From positions 1-12,186 of the forward strand of contig JAJZFF010000619.1 in assembly GCA_021805485.1 (NCBI GenBank): a DNA stretch of 12,186 bases. Direction: 5' to 3'. The translations under genes were made by a program, and so were the position numbers. The notes under the pieces are model-generated. The model had not been told where the DNA came from. It did no database searches and was given only the letters and a program-made list of their open reading frames with translations. This stretch comes from Pseudomonadota bacterium (lineage in GTDB: Bacteria > Pseudomonadota > Alphaproteobacteria > Acetobacterales > Acetobacteraceae). Position 1 is the first letter of the stretch. Each line of letters starts with the position of its first letter. This document shows positions 1 through 10,243 of this stretch, one piece after another.

Positions 1-87
1 GATCACGAGAAAGCCCGGCCCGCTCCCGCGCAGCGCCGCCCAGGCCGAAACGGTGATCTCCGGCCCGATCCCGGCCGGATCGCCCAT
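1..87 (-). CDS. pdxA: PdxA-family 4-hydroxythreonine-4-phosphate dehydrogenase, N-terminal fragment (cut by left window edge)
   Basis: Only the first 29 codons from the in-frame ATG at 87 lie in the window. They open with MGDPAGIGPEI, the hallmark N-terminal motif of PdxA, followed by an alanine-rich helix and the start of a strand (FLVI). PdxA oxidises 4-phosphohydroxy-L-threonine with NAD in the DXP-dependent pyridoxal-phosphate pathway; related PdxA2-type proteins act on other four-carbon sugar-acid phosphates, and the fragment cannot separate the two. The start is doubtful. ATG 87 is the only canonical in-frame start after the upstream stop inside lpdA, but it has no Shine-Dalgarno and would remove the hydrophobic strand (LLAVS) that precedes this motif in the family. 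The frame stays open upstream through A-P-L-L-A-V-S to an ATA at 121-123 with a well-placed purine tract, or a CTG at 100-102. The gene probably belongs to the transcription unit of lpdA, which ends 28 nt before the ATG. Family call is firm; start and exact substrate are not. Confidence 0.82.
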   Translation of the reverse strand, partial: MGDPAGIGPEITVSAWAALRGSGPGFLVI

Positions 88-115
88 CGAGACCGCGAGC
101 AGCGGCGCGGCGCGC

Positions 116-1522
116 TCAGATATGGATCGCCCTCCCGGCCACCGCGAGCGCCGCCTCCTTCACCGCCTCGTTGAGGCTCGGGTGGGCGTGGCAGGTGCGC
201 GCGACATCCTCGGCGGAGGCGCCGAATTCGATCGCCGTGACCAGTTCGGCGATCAGCGTGCCGGCATCGGGGCCGATGATGTGTGCGCCGAGCAGCCGGT
301 CGGTGGCCTTGTCGGCGAGCAGTTTGACGAACCCGTCGGTGTCGCCCATGGCCCGCGCGCGGCCGTTCGCGGTGAAGGGGAATTTGCCGACATTGTAGGC
401 CACGCCTTCGGCTTTCAGCTCCTCCTCGGTCCGGCCGACGGAAGCGACCTCGGGCCAGGTGTAGACGACGCCGGGAATGGCGCCGTAATTCACGTGCCCT
501 GCCTGGCCGGCCAGGCGCTCGGCCAGCGCCACCCCCTCCTCCTCGGCCTTGTGCGCCAGCATCGGCCCGGCGATGACATCGCCGATGGCGTGGATGCCGG
601 GAACATTGGTGGCGTAGTGCGCATCGGTGCGGATGCGCCCGCGCTCGTCGAGCGCCACGCCGATCTCCGTCAGACCCAGCCCCTCGGTGAACGGCCGGCG
701 GCCGACGGCGACCAGCACCACGTCCGCGCGCATCTCCTCGCGCGCGCTGCCCCCGTCTGGTCCCGGCTGGCTCGGCTCCAGCTCCAGAACCACGCCCTCG
801 CCGTCCCGCCTTGCGGCGGCGAGCTTCGTCGAAAGGCGGAATTTCATGCCCTGGCGCGCGAGGATGCGCTGGAACTGCGTCGCCACCTCGCCATCCATGG
901 TCGGCACCAGCCGGTCCAGGAACTCGACCACGGTGACCTCGGCGCCGAGCCGGCGCCAGACGCTGCCCAGCTCGAGCCCGATATAGCCGCCACCGACGAC
1001 GACGAGATGCTTCGGCACCGCATCGAGATCCAGCGCGCCGGTGGAGGTGACGATGCGCTCCTCGTCGATGGCCACGCCCGGCAGCGGCACGCTCTCGCTG
1101 CCGGTGGCGATGACGATGTGCTTCGCGGCGTAGGTCTTGCCCCCGACCGCGACGGCGCCGGGCGCGGTGATGCGCGCGGCACCCTTGAGCCAGGTCACCT
1201 TGTTCTTGCGGAACAGGAACTCGACGCCCTTGACGTTGGCGGAGACGACGTCGTCCTTGCGCGCCATCATCTGCGTCAGGTCGAGCGCGACCTCCTTGAC
1301 CACCACGCCGTGCTCCTTCAGCGCGTGGCCGGCGGCGTGGAAATTCTCCGAGGATTGCAGCAGCGCCTTGGAGGGGATGCAGCCGATATTGAGGCAGGTG
1401 CCGCCCAGCGTCGCGCGCTTCTCGGCGCAGGCGACGCGCAGCCCGAGTTGCGCGGCGCGGATGGCGCAGACATAGCCGCCGGGCCCGCCGCCGATCACCA
1501 GAACGTCGAATTCCCCGTCCAT
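116..1522 (-). CDS. lpdA: Dihydrolipoyl dehydrogenase (E3 of the 2-oxoglutarate dehydrogenase complex)
   Basis: This 468-residue flavoprotein re-oxidises the dihydrolipoyl arm of E2 and passes electrons through FAD to NAD+. It shows a FAD-binding GGGPGG at 11-16, the redox-active disulfide in [16 protein letters not shown] (C43 and C48), an ATG motif at 139-141, the NAD-binding [10 protein letters not shown] from 177, the second FAD contact HAIGDV at 311-316, and the C-terminal dimerisation domain with the catalytic dyad H447 and E452 in HAHPSLNE. Length is normal for the family. A Pro/Gly-rich loop at about 251-262 is a small local insertion. The ATG at 1522 lies 3 nt after the sucB stop, so it is the last suc gene and very likely serves this complex; the same E3 could also supply pyruvate dehydrogenase if no other copy exists. 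The stop lies 28 nt before the first ATG of the pdxA-like gene, and no terminator is visible between them. Confidence 0.97.
   Translation of the reverse strand: MDGEFDVLVIGGGPGGYVCAIRAAQLGLRVACAEKRATLGGTCLNIGCIPSKALLQSSENFHAAGHALKEHGVVVKEVALDLTQMMARKDDVVSANVKGVEFLFRKNKVTWLKGAARITAPGAVAVGGKTYAAKHIVIATGSESVPLPGVAIDEERIVTSTGALDLDAVPKHLVVVGGGYIGLELGSVWRRLGAEVTVVEFLDRLVPTMDGEVATQFQRILARQGMKFRLSTKLAAARRDGEGVVLELEPSQPGPDGGSAREEMRADVVLVAVGRRPFTEGLGLTEIGVALDERGRIRTDAHYATNVPGIHAIGDVIAGPMLAHKAEEEGVALAERLAGQAGHVNYGAIPGVVYTWPEVASVGRTEEELKAEGVAYNVGKFPFTANGRARAMGDTDGFVKLLADKATDRLLGAHIIGPDAGTLIAELVTAIEFGASAEDVARTCHAHPSLNEAVKEAALAVAGRAIHI
121..136 (-). promoter_or_regulatory. Possible ribosome-binding site and ATA start for the pdxA-like gene
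   Basis: On the minus strand GGGAGGG (130-136) is followed by six bases and then ATA (121-123), which is in frame with the pdxA-like reading frame. Translation from there would begin [12 protein letters not shown] before the MGDPAGIGPEI motif, a natural-looking N-terminus that restores the first beta strand. The site lies in the last codons of lpdA, so initiation would be coupled to lpdA termination. ATA starts are rare, so a CTG start at 102 or an ATG-to-ATA sequence difference are alternatives. Inference from spacing and family shape only. Confidence 0.3.
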
Positions 1523-1525
1523 GGC

Positions 1526-2776
1526 TCAGAGATCCAGCAGCAGGCGGCGCGGATCCTCGACCCCTTCCTTGACCCGGACGAGGAACGAGACCGCTTCGCG
1601 GCCATCGACGACGCGGTGGTCGTAGGACAGCGCCAGATACATCATCGGCCGGATCTCGACCTTGCCGTTCACCGCCACCGGCCGGTCCTGGATCTTGTGC
1701 ATGCCGAGAATGCCCGATTGCGGCGGATTGAGGATCGGCGTGGACATCAGCGAACCATAGACGCCGCCATTGGTGATGCTGAAGGTGCCGCCGGTGAGTT
1801 CCTCCAGCTTCAGCGCACCGTCGCGCGCGCGGCGGCCGAAATCGGCGATGGTACGCTCGATGTCGGCGAAACCCATGCGGTCGGCGTCGCGCACCACCGG
1901 CACGACGAGGCCGGAGGCGCCGCCGACGGCGATGCCCATGTGGACGTAGTTCTTGTAGATGATCTCGTCGCCGTCGATCTCGGCGTTGACGGCGGGAAAC
2001 TCCTTCAGCGCGACGACGCAGGCGCGCACGAACAGCGACATGAAGCCGAGCCGCGCGCCCGGGTGCTTCTTCTCGAACGCCTCGCGATACTCCGCCCGCA
2101 TCGCCTGCGCCGCGCTCATATCCACCTCGTTGAAGGTGGTGAGCATGGCGGCGGTGTTCTGCGCCTCCTTCAGCCTGAGCGCGATGGTGCGGCGCAGGCG
2201 CGTCATGCGCACGCGCTCCTCGCGCGCCGCCTCGCTGCGCACGCTCACCGGCGCGGGCGGGGTGGAAGTGGGCGCGGCGGGCGGGGTAGAGGTGGCGCGG
2301 GCGAGGAAGCCGAGCACGTCGCCCTTGGTGATGCGTCCGTCCTTGCCGCTGCCGGCGCCGAGGTCCGCCGGCGCCAACTGCTGCTCGGCCATCATTTTCG
2401 CCGCCGCCGGCAGCGGCGGATGCGCGGCGATGTCGGCCGGCGGCGTCGCCGGGCGCGCGACCGGGCCGGAGGGCCGCGGCGGCGCGTGCACGCCGGCCGA
2501 GGGATTGGCCGCCGGCCCCGGCGCGTGGGTCGCCGCCCCGGCCGCATCCACCGTGCCGAGCACGGCGCCGACCTCGACCTCGCCGCCCTCGGCGACACGG
2601 ATCTCGGCGAGCACGCCGGCGGACGGCGCGTTCACCTCCACCGTCACCTTGTCGGTCTCCAGCTCGACCAGCGGCTCGTCCGCGGCGACGGTCTCGCCCT
2701 GCTGGCGGAGCCAGCGCGCGACCGTCGCGGTGGAGACGCTCTCGCCCAGGGTGGGGACTTTGATTTCGGTGGCCAT
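1526..2776 (-). CDS. sucB: Dihydrolipoyllysine succinyltransferase (E2 of the 2-oxoglutarate dehydrogenase complex)
   Basis: The 416-residue E2 core protein transfers the succinyl group from its lipoyl arm to CoA. The N-terminal lipoyl domain (about 1-76) carries the lipoylated lysine K43 in [10 protein letters not shown] Pro/Ala-rich linker (about 78-118) leads to the peripheral-subunit-binding domain (about 119-158, ending in [15 protein letters not shown]), which docks E1 or E3. A second short Thr/Pro linker is followed by the catalytic trimerising domain, ending in [13 protein letters not shown] with catalytic H387 and D391. The single lipoyl domain and the succinyl-type C-terminus ([12 protein letters not shown]) separate it from pyruvate dehydrogenase E2. 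The ATG at 2776 is preceded by AGGA (2784-2787) at 7-nt spacing, directly after the sucA stop, so translation is probably coupled. It is 3 nt upstream of lpdA. Confidence 0.97.
   Translation of the reverse strand: MATEIKVPTLGESVSTATVARWLRQQGETVAADEPLVELETDKVTVEVNAPSAGVLAEIRVAEGGEVEVGAVLGTVDAAGAATHAPGPAANPSAGVHAPPRPSGPVARPATPPADIAAHPPLPAAAKMMAEQQLAPADLGAGSGKDGRITKGDVLGFLARATSTPPAAPTSTPPAPVSVRSEAAREERVRMTRLRRTIALRLKEAQNTAAMLTTFNEVDMSAAQAMRAEYREAFEKKHPGARLGFMSLFVRACVVALKEFPAVNAEIDGDEIIYKNYVHMGIAVGGASGLVVPVVRDADRMGFADIERTIADFGRRARDGALKLEELTGGTFSITNGGVYGSLMSTPILNPPQSGILGMHKIQDRPVAVNGKVEIRPMMYLALSYDHRVVDGREAVSFLVRVKEGVEDPRRLLLDL
2253..2295. repeat. Near-perfect 24-bp-period tandem duplication in the sucB linker
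   Basis: The 19-base units at 2253-2271 and 2277-2295 (GCGGGCGGGGTGGAAGTGG and the same with two changes) repeat with a period of 24 bases, exactly eight codons. On the sucB strand they encode two STPPA blocks in the flexible segment between the E3/E1-binding and catalytic domains. The period keeps the frame, so the duplication only lengthens a linker. Confidence 0.7.
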
Positions 2777-2787
2777 CGCGATGTCCT

Positions 2788-5667
2788 TCAATCGATCGTC
2801 AGCGCCGCGCTCACCAGCGCAGCCTGCTGCGCGGCATGGATTTTTGCCAGCCCCGTCGCCGGGCTCGCCGCCTCCTCGCGGCCGATATAGCGCGGTCGCG
2901 TGGCGGCGACGTCGATGTCGCCGAGCACTTTCTCGATCCGCCGGTCCACGTAGCACCAGGCGCCCATGTTCGCCGGCTCCTCCTGGCACCAGATCACCTG
3001 CGCGTTGCGGTAGCGCGAGAGCACCTTCGGCAGCGAGATGGTCGGGAACGGATAGAGCTGCTCGACGCGGACGATCGCGATGTCCTCCACCGCGCGGGCG
3101 CGGCGTTCGGCGAGCAGGTCGTAATAGACCTTGCCGCTGCACAGCACGACGCGGCGCACGCGCTCGTCCGGCGCGATCGGGTCGATCTCGTCGATCACCG
3201 TGGCGAGCGCGCTGCCCTCGGCCATGTCCGCCAGCGACGAGACGGCGAGCTTGTGGCGCAGCAGCGATTTCGGCGTCATCAGCACCAGCGGCTTGCGGAA
3301 GTTGCGCTTGAGCTGGCGGCGCAGGGCGTGGAAATAGTTGGCCGGTGTCGTGAGGTTCGCCACCGTCATGTTGCGCTCGGCGCAGAGCTGCAGGTAGCGC
3401 TCCAGCCGCGCCGAGGAATGCTCCGGCCCCTGGCCTTCGTAGCCGTGTGGCAGCAGCAGCACCAGGCCGGACATGCGCAGCCATTTGGTCTCGCCCGAGG
3501 CCAGGAACTGATCGATGATCACCTGCGCGCCATTGGCGAAATCGCCGAACTGCCCCTCCCACAGCACCAGCGTGCGCGGATCCGCGAGCGAGTAGCCGTA
3601 TTCGAAGCCGAGCACGCCGGCCTCGGAGAGCAGCGAATTGTAGATCTCGATCTTCGCCTGCACCGGGGCGATGTTGTTGAGCGGCACGTATTCGTTCTGG
3701 TTGGATTGGTCGATGAGCACGGCGTGGCGCTGGCTGAAGGTGCCGCGCTGACAATCCTCGCCGGAGAGACGCACGCGGTGGCCTTCCAGCAGCAGGCTGC
3801 CGAAGGCGAGCGCCTCGCCGGTCGCCCAGTCGATGCCCTCGCCGCTGTCGATCATCTTCTTCTTCGCGTCGAGCTGGCGGGCGATCTTTGGATTGACGTC
3901 GAAATCCGGGGGCGTCGCAGCCAGCGCGGCGCCGATCTCGCGCAGCCGCGCCGCCGGCACGGCGGTCGATTCCTCCAGCCACTCGCTCTGCTGGTCGGCC
4001 TCCTTCAATCCGGACCAGTGGCCCTCCAGCCAGTCCGCCTTGTTCGGCTTGTACGCCTGCGCCGCCTGGAAGGACTGCTCCAGCGTGGCATTGAACTGGT
4101 CCCACATCGCCTGCGCCGCCGCGGCGTCGAGCACCCCTTCGGCGGCGAGGCGCTCGGCGTAGAGCGCGCGCGTCGTCGGGTGGGCGCCGATGGCGCGGTA
4201 CATCAGCGGCTGCGTGAAGGCCGGCTCGTCGGCCTCGTTGTGGCCGTGGCGGCGGTAGCAGACGATGTCGAGCACGATGTCGGCGGCGAATTGCTGGCGG
4301 TAGGCGGCGGCCATCGCGGCGCAGAACACCACCGCCTCGGGATCGTCGCCATTGACATGCAGGATCGGCGCCTGGATCGATTTCGCCACGTCCGTGCAAT
4401 AGAGTCCGGAATAGGCGTGGGCCGGCACGGTGGTGAAGCCGATCTGGTTGTTGAGCACGATGTGCACGGTGCCGCCGGTGCGGTAGCCGATCAGCTCGCT
4501 CATCGCCAGCGTCTCGTAGACCAGGCCCTGGCCGGCGAAGGCGGCGTCCCCGTGCATCAGGACGCCCATCACCGAGCGGCGCCGCGCCGTGTCCCCGGCC
4601 ATGTCCTGGCGCGCGCGCACCTTGCCGACGACGACGGGGTCCACCGCCTCGAGATGCGACGGATTGGGCTGCAGCGACAGATGCACCATCTGCCCGCCGA
4701 TCTCGACATCGGTCGAGGTGCCGAGATGGTATTTCACGTCGCCCGAGCCCTGCACGTCGTCCGGATTGGCGCCGACGCCGGCGAACTCGCTGAAGATCGC
4801 GGTGAAGGGCTTGCGCACGATGTTGACCAGCGTGTTCAGCCGGCCGCGATGCGGCATGCCGATGCAGATCTCGCGCACGCCGTCGGCGGCGGCGGTGGCG
4901 ATGATGGCGTGCAGCGCCGGGATCAGCACCTCGCCGCCTTCGAGGCCGAAGCGCTTGGTGCCGACGAAGCGTTTCTGGCAGAAGGTCTCGAATCCCTCGG
5001 CCTCGGTGAGCTGCTGCAGGATGGCGCGGCGCGCCTCGTCGGCGGCGTGCTGGCGCCAGGGCGCGCCCTCGATGCGGCGCTGGATCCAGGATTTGCGGTC
5101 CGGATCCTGGATGTGCATGAACTCGACGCCGATCGGGCCGCAATAGCTCTCGCGCACGATGCCGAGAATCTCGCGGATGGTCGCGCTCTCACGGCCGAGC
5201 ACGTTGTCGATGAAGATCGGCCGGTCATAGTCGGCCGGGGTGAAGCCGTAGGCGGCGGGATCGAGCTCGGGATGCGGCTTCGGCACCTGCAGCCCCAGCG
5301 GATCCAGCCGCGCTTCGAGATGGCCGCGCACGCGATAGGTGCGGATCAGCATCAGCGCGCGCAGACTGTCCAGCGCCGCCGCGCGCACCGCTTCCGGCGA
5401 GGTCTCGCGCGCGGCCGAGCCCGGGCCCTGGGCCGAACCAGGGCGGGGGGCCGCTTCCTCCGCGGCGCCGGCGCGCGGCCTTGGCGCCCAGGAGGCGCCG
5501 GCGGCATCGGTGAGCACCGAGCGCGCCTCGTCGTTCAGCGCGCCGAACAGCTCCCCGAAGCTCGGATCGACCGCGCCCGGGTTCGCCACCCAGCGCGCGT
5601 AGAGATCCGCCAGGAATGCCGCATTGGCGCCATTGAAGGCGGTGGCGAGAATGTCAACGCCGGCCAT
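2788..5667 (-). CDS. sucA: 2-oxoglutarate dehydrogenase E1 component (thiamine diphosphate dependent)
   Basis: This 959-residue E1 decarboxylates 2-oxoglutarate on thiamine diphosphate and succinylates the lipoyl arm of SucB. The N-terminus ([20 protein letters not shown], from 18) is the usual short E2-contacting segment. A low-complexity Pro/Gly/Ala linker follows at about 60-92. Catalytic-core motifs in order are [15 protein letters not shown] (238-252), MPHRGRLN (271-278, H273), GDVKYHLG (309-316, H314), [10 protein letters not shown] (333-342), the cofactor motif GDAAFAGQG to NNQ (D374 and N407), and [17 protein letters not shown] (471-487). The C-terminus carries the conserved ASPATG. 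Length matches the family (about 930-990). The ATG at 5667 has GGAG (5678-5681) 10 nt upstream. The 45-nt gap from sucD is the largest within the operon; I see no terminator or promoter in it. It is 11 nt upstream of sucB. Confidence 0.97.
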   Translation of the reverse strand: MAGVDILATAFNGANAAFLADLYARWVANPGAVDPSFGELFGALNDEARSVLTDAAGASWAPRPRAGAAEEAAPRPGSAQGPGSAARETSPEAVRAAALDSLRALMLIRTYRVRGHLEARLDPLGLQVPKPHPELDPAAYGFTPADYDRPIFIDNVLGRESATIREILGIVRESYCGPIGVEFMHIQDPDRKSWIQRRIEGAPWRQHAADEARRAILQQLTEAEGFETFCQKRFVGTKRFGLEGGEVLIPALHAIIATAAADGVREICIGMPHRGRLNTLVNIVRKPFTAIFSEFAGVGANPDDVQGSGDVKYHLGTSTDVEIGGQMVHLSLQPNPSHLEAVDPVVVGKVRARQDMAGDTARRRSVMGVLMHGDAAFAGQGLVYETLAMSELIGYRTGGTVHIVLNNQIGFTTVPAHAYSGLYCTDVAKSIQAPILHVNGDDPEAVVFCAAMAAAYRQQFAADIVLDIVCYRRHGHNEADEPAFTQPLMYRAIGAHPTTRALYAERLAAEGVLDAAAAQAMWDQFNATLEQSFQAAQAYKPNKADWLEGHWSGLKEADQQSEWLEESTAVPAARLREIGAALAATPPDFDVNPKIARQLDAKKKMIDSGEGIDWATGEALAFGSLLLEGHRVRLSGEDCQRGTFSQRHAVLIDQSNQNEYVPLNNIAPVQAKIEIYNSLLSEAGVLGFEYGYSLADPRTLVLWEGQFGDFANGAQVIIDQFLASGETKWLRMSGLVLLLPHGYEGQGPEHSSARLERYLQLCAERNMTVANLTTPANYFHALRRQLKRNFRKPLVLMTPKSLLRHKLAVSSLADMAEGSALATVIDEIDPIAPDERVRRVVLCSGKVYYDLLAERRARAVEDIAIVRVEQLYPFPTISLPKVLSRYRNAQVIWCQEEPANMGAWCYVDRRIEKVLGDIDVAATRPRYIGREEAASPATGLAKIHAAQQAALVSAALTID

Positions 5668-5712
5668 CGTCGCTTGTCTCCGCGATCGTTGCGTGGTGCA
5701 GCAGGAAAGGCG

Positions 5713-6587
5713 CTATCGGCCCAAGGCGCGGACCATGGTGCTGCCGAGCGCGGCGGGGCTTTCGGCGACATGGATGCCGGCGGCGCGCATGGCCTCCATC
5801 TTCGCCCCCGCCGTGTCGCGCCCGCCGCTGATCACGGCGCCGGCATGGCCCATGCGCCGCCCCGGCGGGGCGGTGGCGCCGGCCACGAAGCCGACGACCG
5901 GCTTCTTCACCGGCGAGCGGGCGAGGAACTCGGCGGCGTCGATCTCGCTCGCCCCGCCGATCTCGCCGATCATGATCACCGCCTCGGTCTCGGCGTCGGC
6001 GAGGAACATCTCCAGCACCTCGATGAAGTCGGTGCCCTTCACCGGATCGCCGCCGATGCCGACGCAGGTGCTCTGGCCGAGCCCGGCCGCGGTGGTCTGC
6101 GCCACCGCCTCGTAGGTCAGCGTGCCGGAGCGCGAGACGATGCCGATGCGGCCGCGGCGATGGATGTGGCCGGGCATGATGCCGATCTTGCACGCCTCCG
6201 GGGTGATGACGCCGGGGCAGTTCGGCCCGATCAGCCGCGAGCGCGAGCCATCCAGCGCGCGCTTCACCCGCACCATGTCGAGCACCGGAATGCCCTCGGT
6301 GATGCAGACGATGAGCGCGATGCCGGCGTCGATCGCTTCCAGGATGGCGTCCGCCGCGCCGGCGGGCGGCACGTAGATCGCCGAGGCGTTCGCCCCGGTC
6401 AGCGCACGCGCCTCGGCCACGGTGTCGAACACCGGCAGGTCGAGATGGCGCCCCCCGCCCTTGCCCGGCGTCACCCCGCCCACGACCTTGGTGCCGTAGG
6501 CCAGCGCCTGCTCGGAATGGAACGTGCCCTGCGCGCCGGTGAAGCCCTGCGTGATCACTTTCGTGTTCGCATCGACGAGAATCGCCA

Positions 6588-6588
<1 letters not shown>
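5713..6588 (-). CDS. sucD: Succinyl-CoA synthetase (ADP/GDP-forming) alpha subunit
   Basis: The 291-residue alpha subunit carries the CoA-binding Rossmann domain and the histidine phosphorylated during succinyl-CoA + NDP + Pi to succinate + CoA + NTP. The N-terminus [18 protein letters not shown] and [14 protein letters not shown] (21-34) are characteristic, as are [10 protein letters not shown] (36-45), [11 protein letters not shown] (120-130) and the active-site block [16 protein letters not shown] with phosphohistidine H248. I chose ATG 6588 because it aligns with the usual N-terminus; a GTG directly upstream at 6591 is possible and would add one residue. The ATG shares its A with the sucC stop (TGATG), so the two subunits are translationally coupled, fitting a 1:1 complex. 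Stop is TAG at 5713-5715. Confidence 0.97.
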
Positions 6589-7784
<1,196 letters not shown>

Positions 7785-7788
7785 GCGC

Positions 7789-8885
<1,097 letters not shown>

Positions 8886-8891
8886 GCCGAA

Positions 8892-8916
8892 GCGGTCTCG
8901 TGCCGGATGCGGTCTC
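8892..8916. repeat. Direct repeat of GCGGTCTC upstream of the mdh promoter
   Basis: The octamer GCGGTCTC occurs at 8892-8899 and again at 8909-8916, 17 bases start to start with a 9-base gap. On the minus strand this is GAGACCGC-N9-GAGACCGC just upstream of the proposed -35 at 8880-8885, a place suited to an activator. Chance occurrence in GC-rich DNA is possible. Confidence 0.4.
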
Positions 8917-8931
8917 ATCTCGGCTGCGCGC

Positions 8932-10107
8932 TCACGTCAGGTGCGGAAGAGCAAGGTAGGCGGCGCTCTGCATCTCGATCAGCCGCGAGGCGGTGCGCGC
9001 GAACGCCTCTGCCCCCTCGCCGCTGCGGTAGAGCGCGTCCGGCGCGGCGGCGGCGGTGGCGTAGAGCTTCACCCGGTGCTCGTAGAGCGCGTCGATCAGG
9101 GTGATGAAGCGCCGCGCCTCGTCGAAATTCGCCGGCGAGAGGCGGGGCACGTCGTCCACCACCAGGGCCTCGAAATGCGTCGCCAGCGCGAGATAGTCCG
9201 CCGGGCCGAGCGGGCGGGCGCAGAGATCGGCGAAGGCGAACCGCGCCACCCGCCCCGCCGCCAGAGGCATCTCCAGGGTCCGGCCGAGCACGGTGATGCG
9301 CGCCGGCGCGGCCTCGCCCTCGGCCCACTCGGCGAAGGCGGCATCGAGCGTGCGCGTCGCCATCGCGTCCGCCGGCACCTGCCAGCATGGCAGCGAGCGA
9401 AGCCGGCCGCGCCGCCAATCCTGCCTACCCTCCAGCACCAGCAGGTCGAGATGGCGCTTGATCAGGTCGATGAAGGGCTGGAACGCGTCGCGCCCGGGCT
9501 GGCCGCGGAACAGGTCGTCCGGCGCGGTGTTGGAGGTCGCCACCACCACCACCCCGCGCTCGAACAGGGCGGCGAAGAGCCGGCCGAGGATCATCGCGTC
9601 GGCGATGTCCGTCACCTGCAACTCGTCGAAGCAGAGCAGCGCCGCCTCTTCCGCCAGCGCATCGGCCAGCGGCGGAATGGGGTCTGCGCCGTCACCCTTG
9701 AGCGCGTGGAAGCGGCCATGCGCCTCCTGCATGAATGCGTGGAAATGCACCCGCCGCTTGCGCGCCACCGTCGCGGTGGCGAAGAACAGGTCCATCAGCA
9801 TCGACTTGCCGCGGCCGACGGCGCCGACGAGGTAGAGCCCGTTCGGCCGCCCCTCCGGCGCCCAATCCGCCGGCTTGCGGCGCAGCAGCCGCGCCAGCAG
9901 CCCGCCCGCCGGCTCCGGACGCGGCGGCGGATCGTAGCCGCGCAGCCGGGCCCAGAGCTCCTGCAGCCGCTCGGCGGCGAGCGCCTGGGCCGGATCGGTG
10001 GACAAGTCCCCGGCGCCGAGCCGGGCGCGATAGGCGGCGAGCGGCCCCGCACCGGCGGGCAGCGGCGGATCGGGCAGCTTCGGGGGGAGAGCGGCGGCGG
10101 CGTCCAT
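8932..10107 (-). CDS. zapE: ZapE / AFG1-family ATPase (cell-division associated)
   Basis: This 391-residue P-loop ATPase belongs to the AFG1/LACE1 family. E. coli ZapE associates with the FtsZ ring; mitochondrial AFG1 helps degrade misassembled respiratory proteins. The Walker A GAVGRGKS (95-102, K101) is preceded by GLYLVG, and Walker B LLCFDE is at 157-162. The family block RRVHFHAFM (118-126), FDELQVTDIADAMIL (160-174) and VVATSNTAPDDLF (188-200) are clear, and the C-terminus has the conserved ARTASRLIEMQSAAYL. The N-terminus is Pro/Ala-rich and variable, so the start is less certain than the family. ATG 10107 gives a family-sized protein; longer forms run into arginine-rich upstream sequence without similarity. 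It has no good Shine-Dalgarno. It lies 189 nt upstream of mdh on the same strand, a neighbourhood I recall from many alphaproteobacteria, but mdh appears to have its own promoter in between. Confidence 0.93.
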   Translation of the reverse strand: MDAAAALPPKLPDPPLPAGAGPLAAYRARLGAGDLSTDPAQALAAERLQELWARLRGYDPPPRPEPAGGLLARLLRRKPADWAPEGRPNGLYLVGAVGRGKSMLMDLFFATATVARKRRVHFHAFMQEAHGRFHALKGDGADPIPPLADALAEEAALLCFDELQVTDIADAMILGRLFAALFERGVVVVATSNTAPDDLFRGQPGRDAFQPFIDLIKRHLDLLVLEGRQDWRRGRLRSLPCWQVPADAMATRTLDAAFAEWAEGEAAPARITVLGRTLEMPLAAGRVARFAFADLCARPLGPADYLALATHFEALVVDDVPRLSPANFDEARRFITLIDALYEHRVKLYATAAAAPDALYRSGEGAEAFARTASRLIEMQSAAYLALPHLT

Positions 10108-10118
10108 CGGGCAGCGCG

Positions 10119-10147
10119 CATGTAGCCGCTCCGCCGCGCGCGGGCAA
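10119..10147 (-). promoter_or_regulatory. Candidate promoter of zapE, close to the start codon
   Basis: Minus strand: TTGCCC (10142-10147), a 17-base spacer, then TACATG (10119-10124), also readable as GCTACATG against the alphaproteobacterial GCTANAWC form. Transcription would begin near 10112, only about five bases before the zapE ATG at 10107, implying a leaderless or near-leaderless mRNA. Confidence 0.45.
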
Positions 10148-10162
10148 CGCCGGCGTCGCCTT

Positions 10163-10188
10163 TTGCCCCCGCGCCACACTTCTATATG
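10163..10188 (+). promoter_or_regulatory. Candidate promoter of the 2OG-Fe(II) oxygenase gene
   Basis: Plus strand: TTGCCC (10163-10168), a 14-base gap, and TATATG (10183-10188), the only AT-rich hexamer in the divergent spacer. The gap is short for an E. coli promoter but near what is described for Caulobacter-type promoters. It would leave a leader of about 50 nt. Confidence 0.35.
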
Positions 10189-10232
10189 CTGGCCGCTCCG
10201 GGGTGGCTGGCTTGGGGTTCCAGGTGGGGGCG

Positions 10233-10238
10233 AGGAGG
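10233..10238 (+). promoter_or_regulatory. Strong Shine-Dalgarno of the oxygenase gene
   Basis: AGGAGG, 5 nt before the ATG at 10244. It is the best ribosome-binding site in the window and sets the start at 10244 over the in-frame ATG at 10163, which would also lie inside the proposed promoter. Confidence 0.8.
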
Positions 10239-10243
10239 ACGCG

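Noticed and set aside
501..516. Perfect 16-bp palindrome GCCTGGCCGGCCAGGC inside lpdA.
   Set aside because: It lies within well-conserved coding sequence, encodes ordinary residues (LAGQAG), and such palindromes are expected by chance at this GC content. No partner copy is seen in the window.
2788..5143. Extension of the sucB frame far upstream through sucA as one 1205-residue protein.
   Set aside because: The upstream part is arginine-rich shadow translation of sucA. SucB begins at 2776 with the lipoyl domain and a Shine-Dalgarno site.
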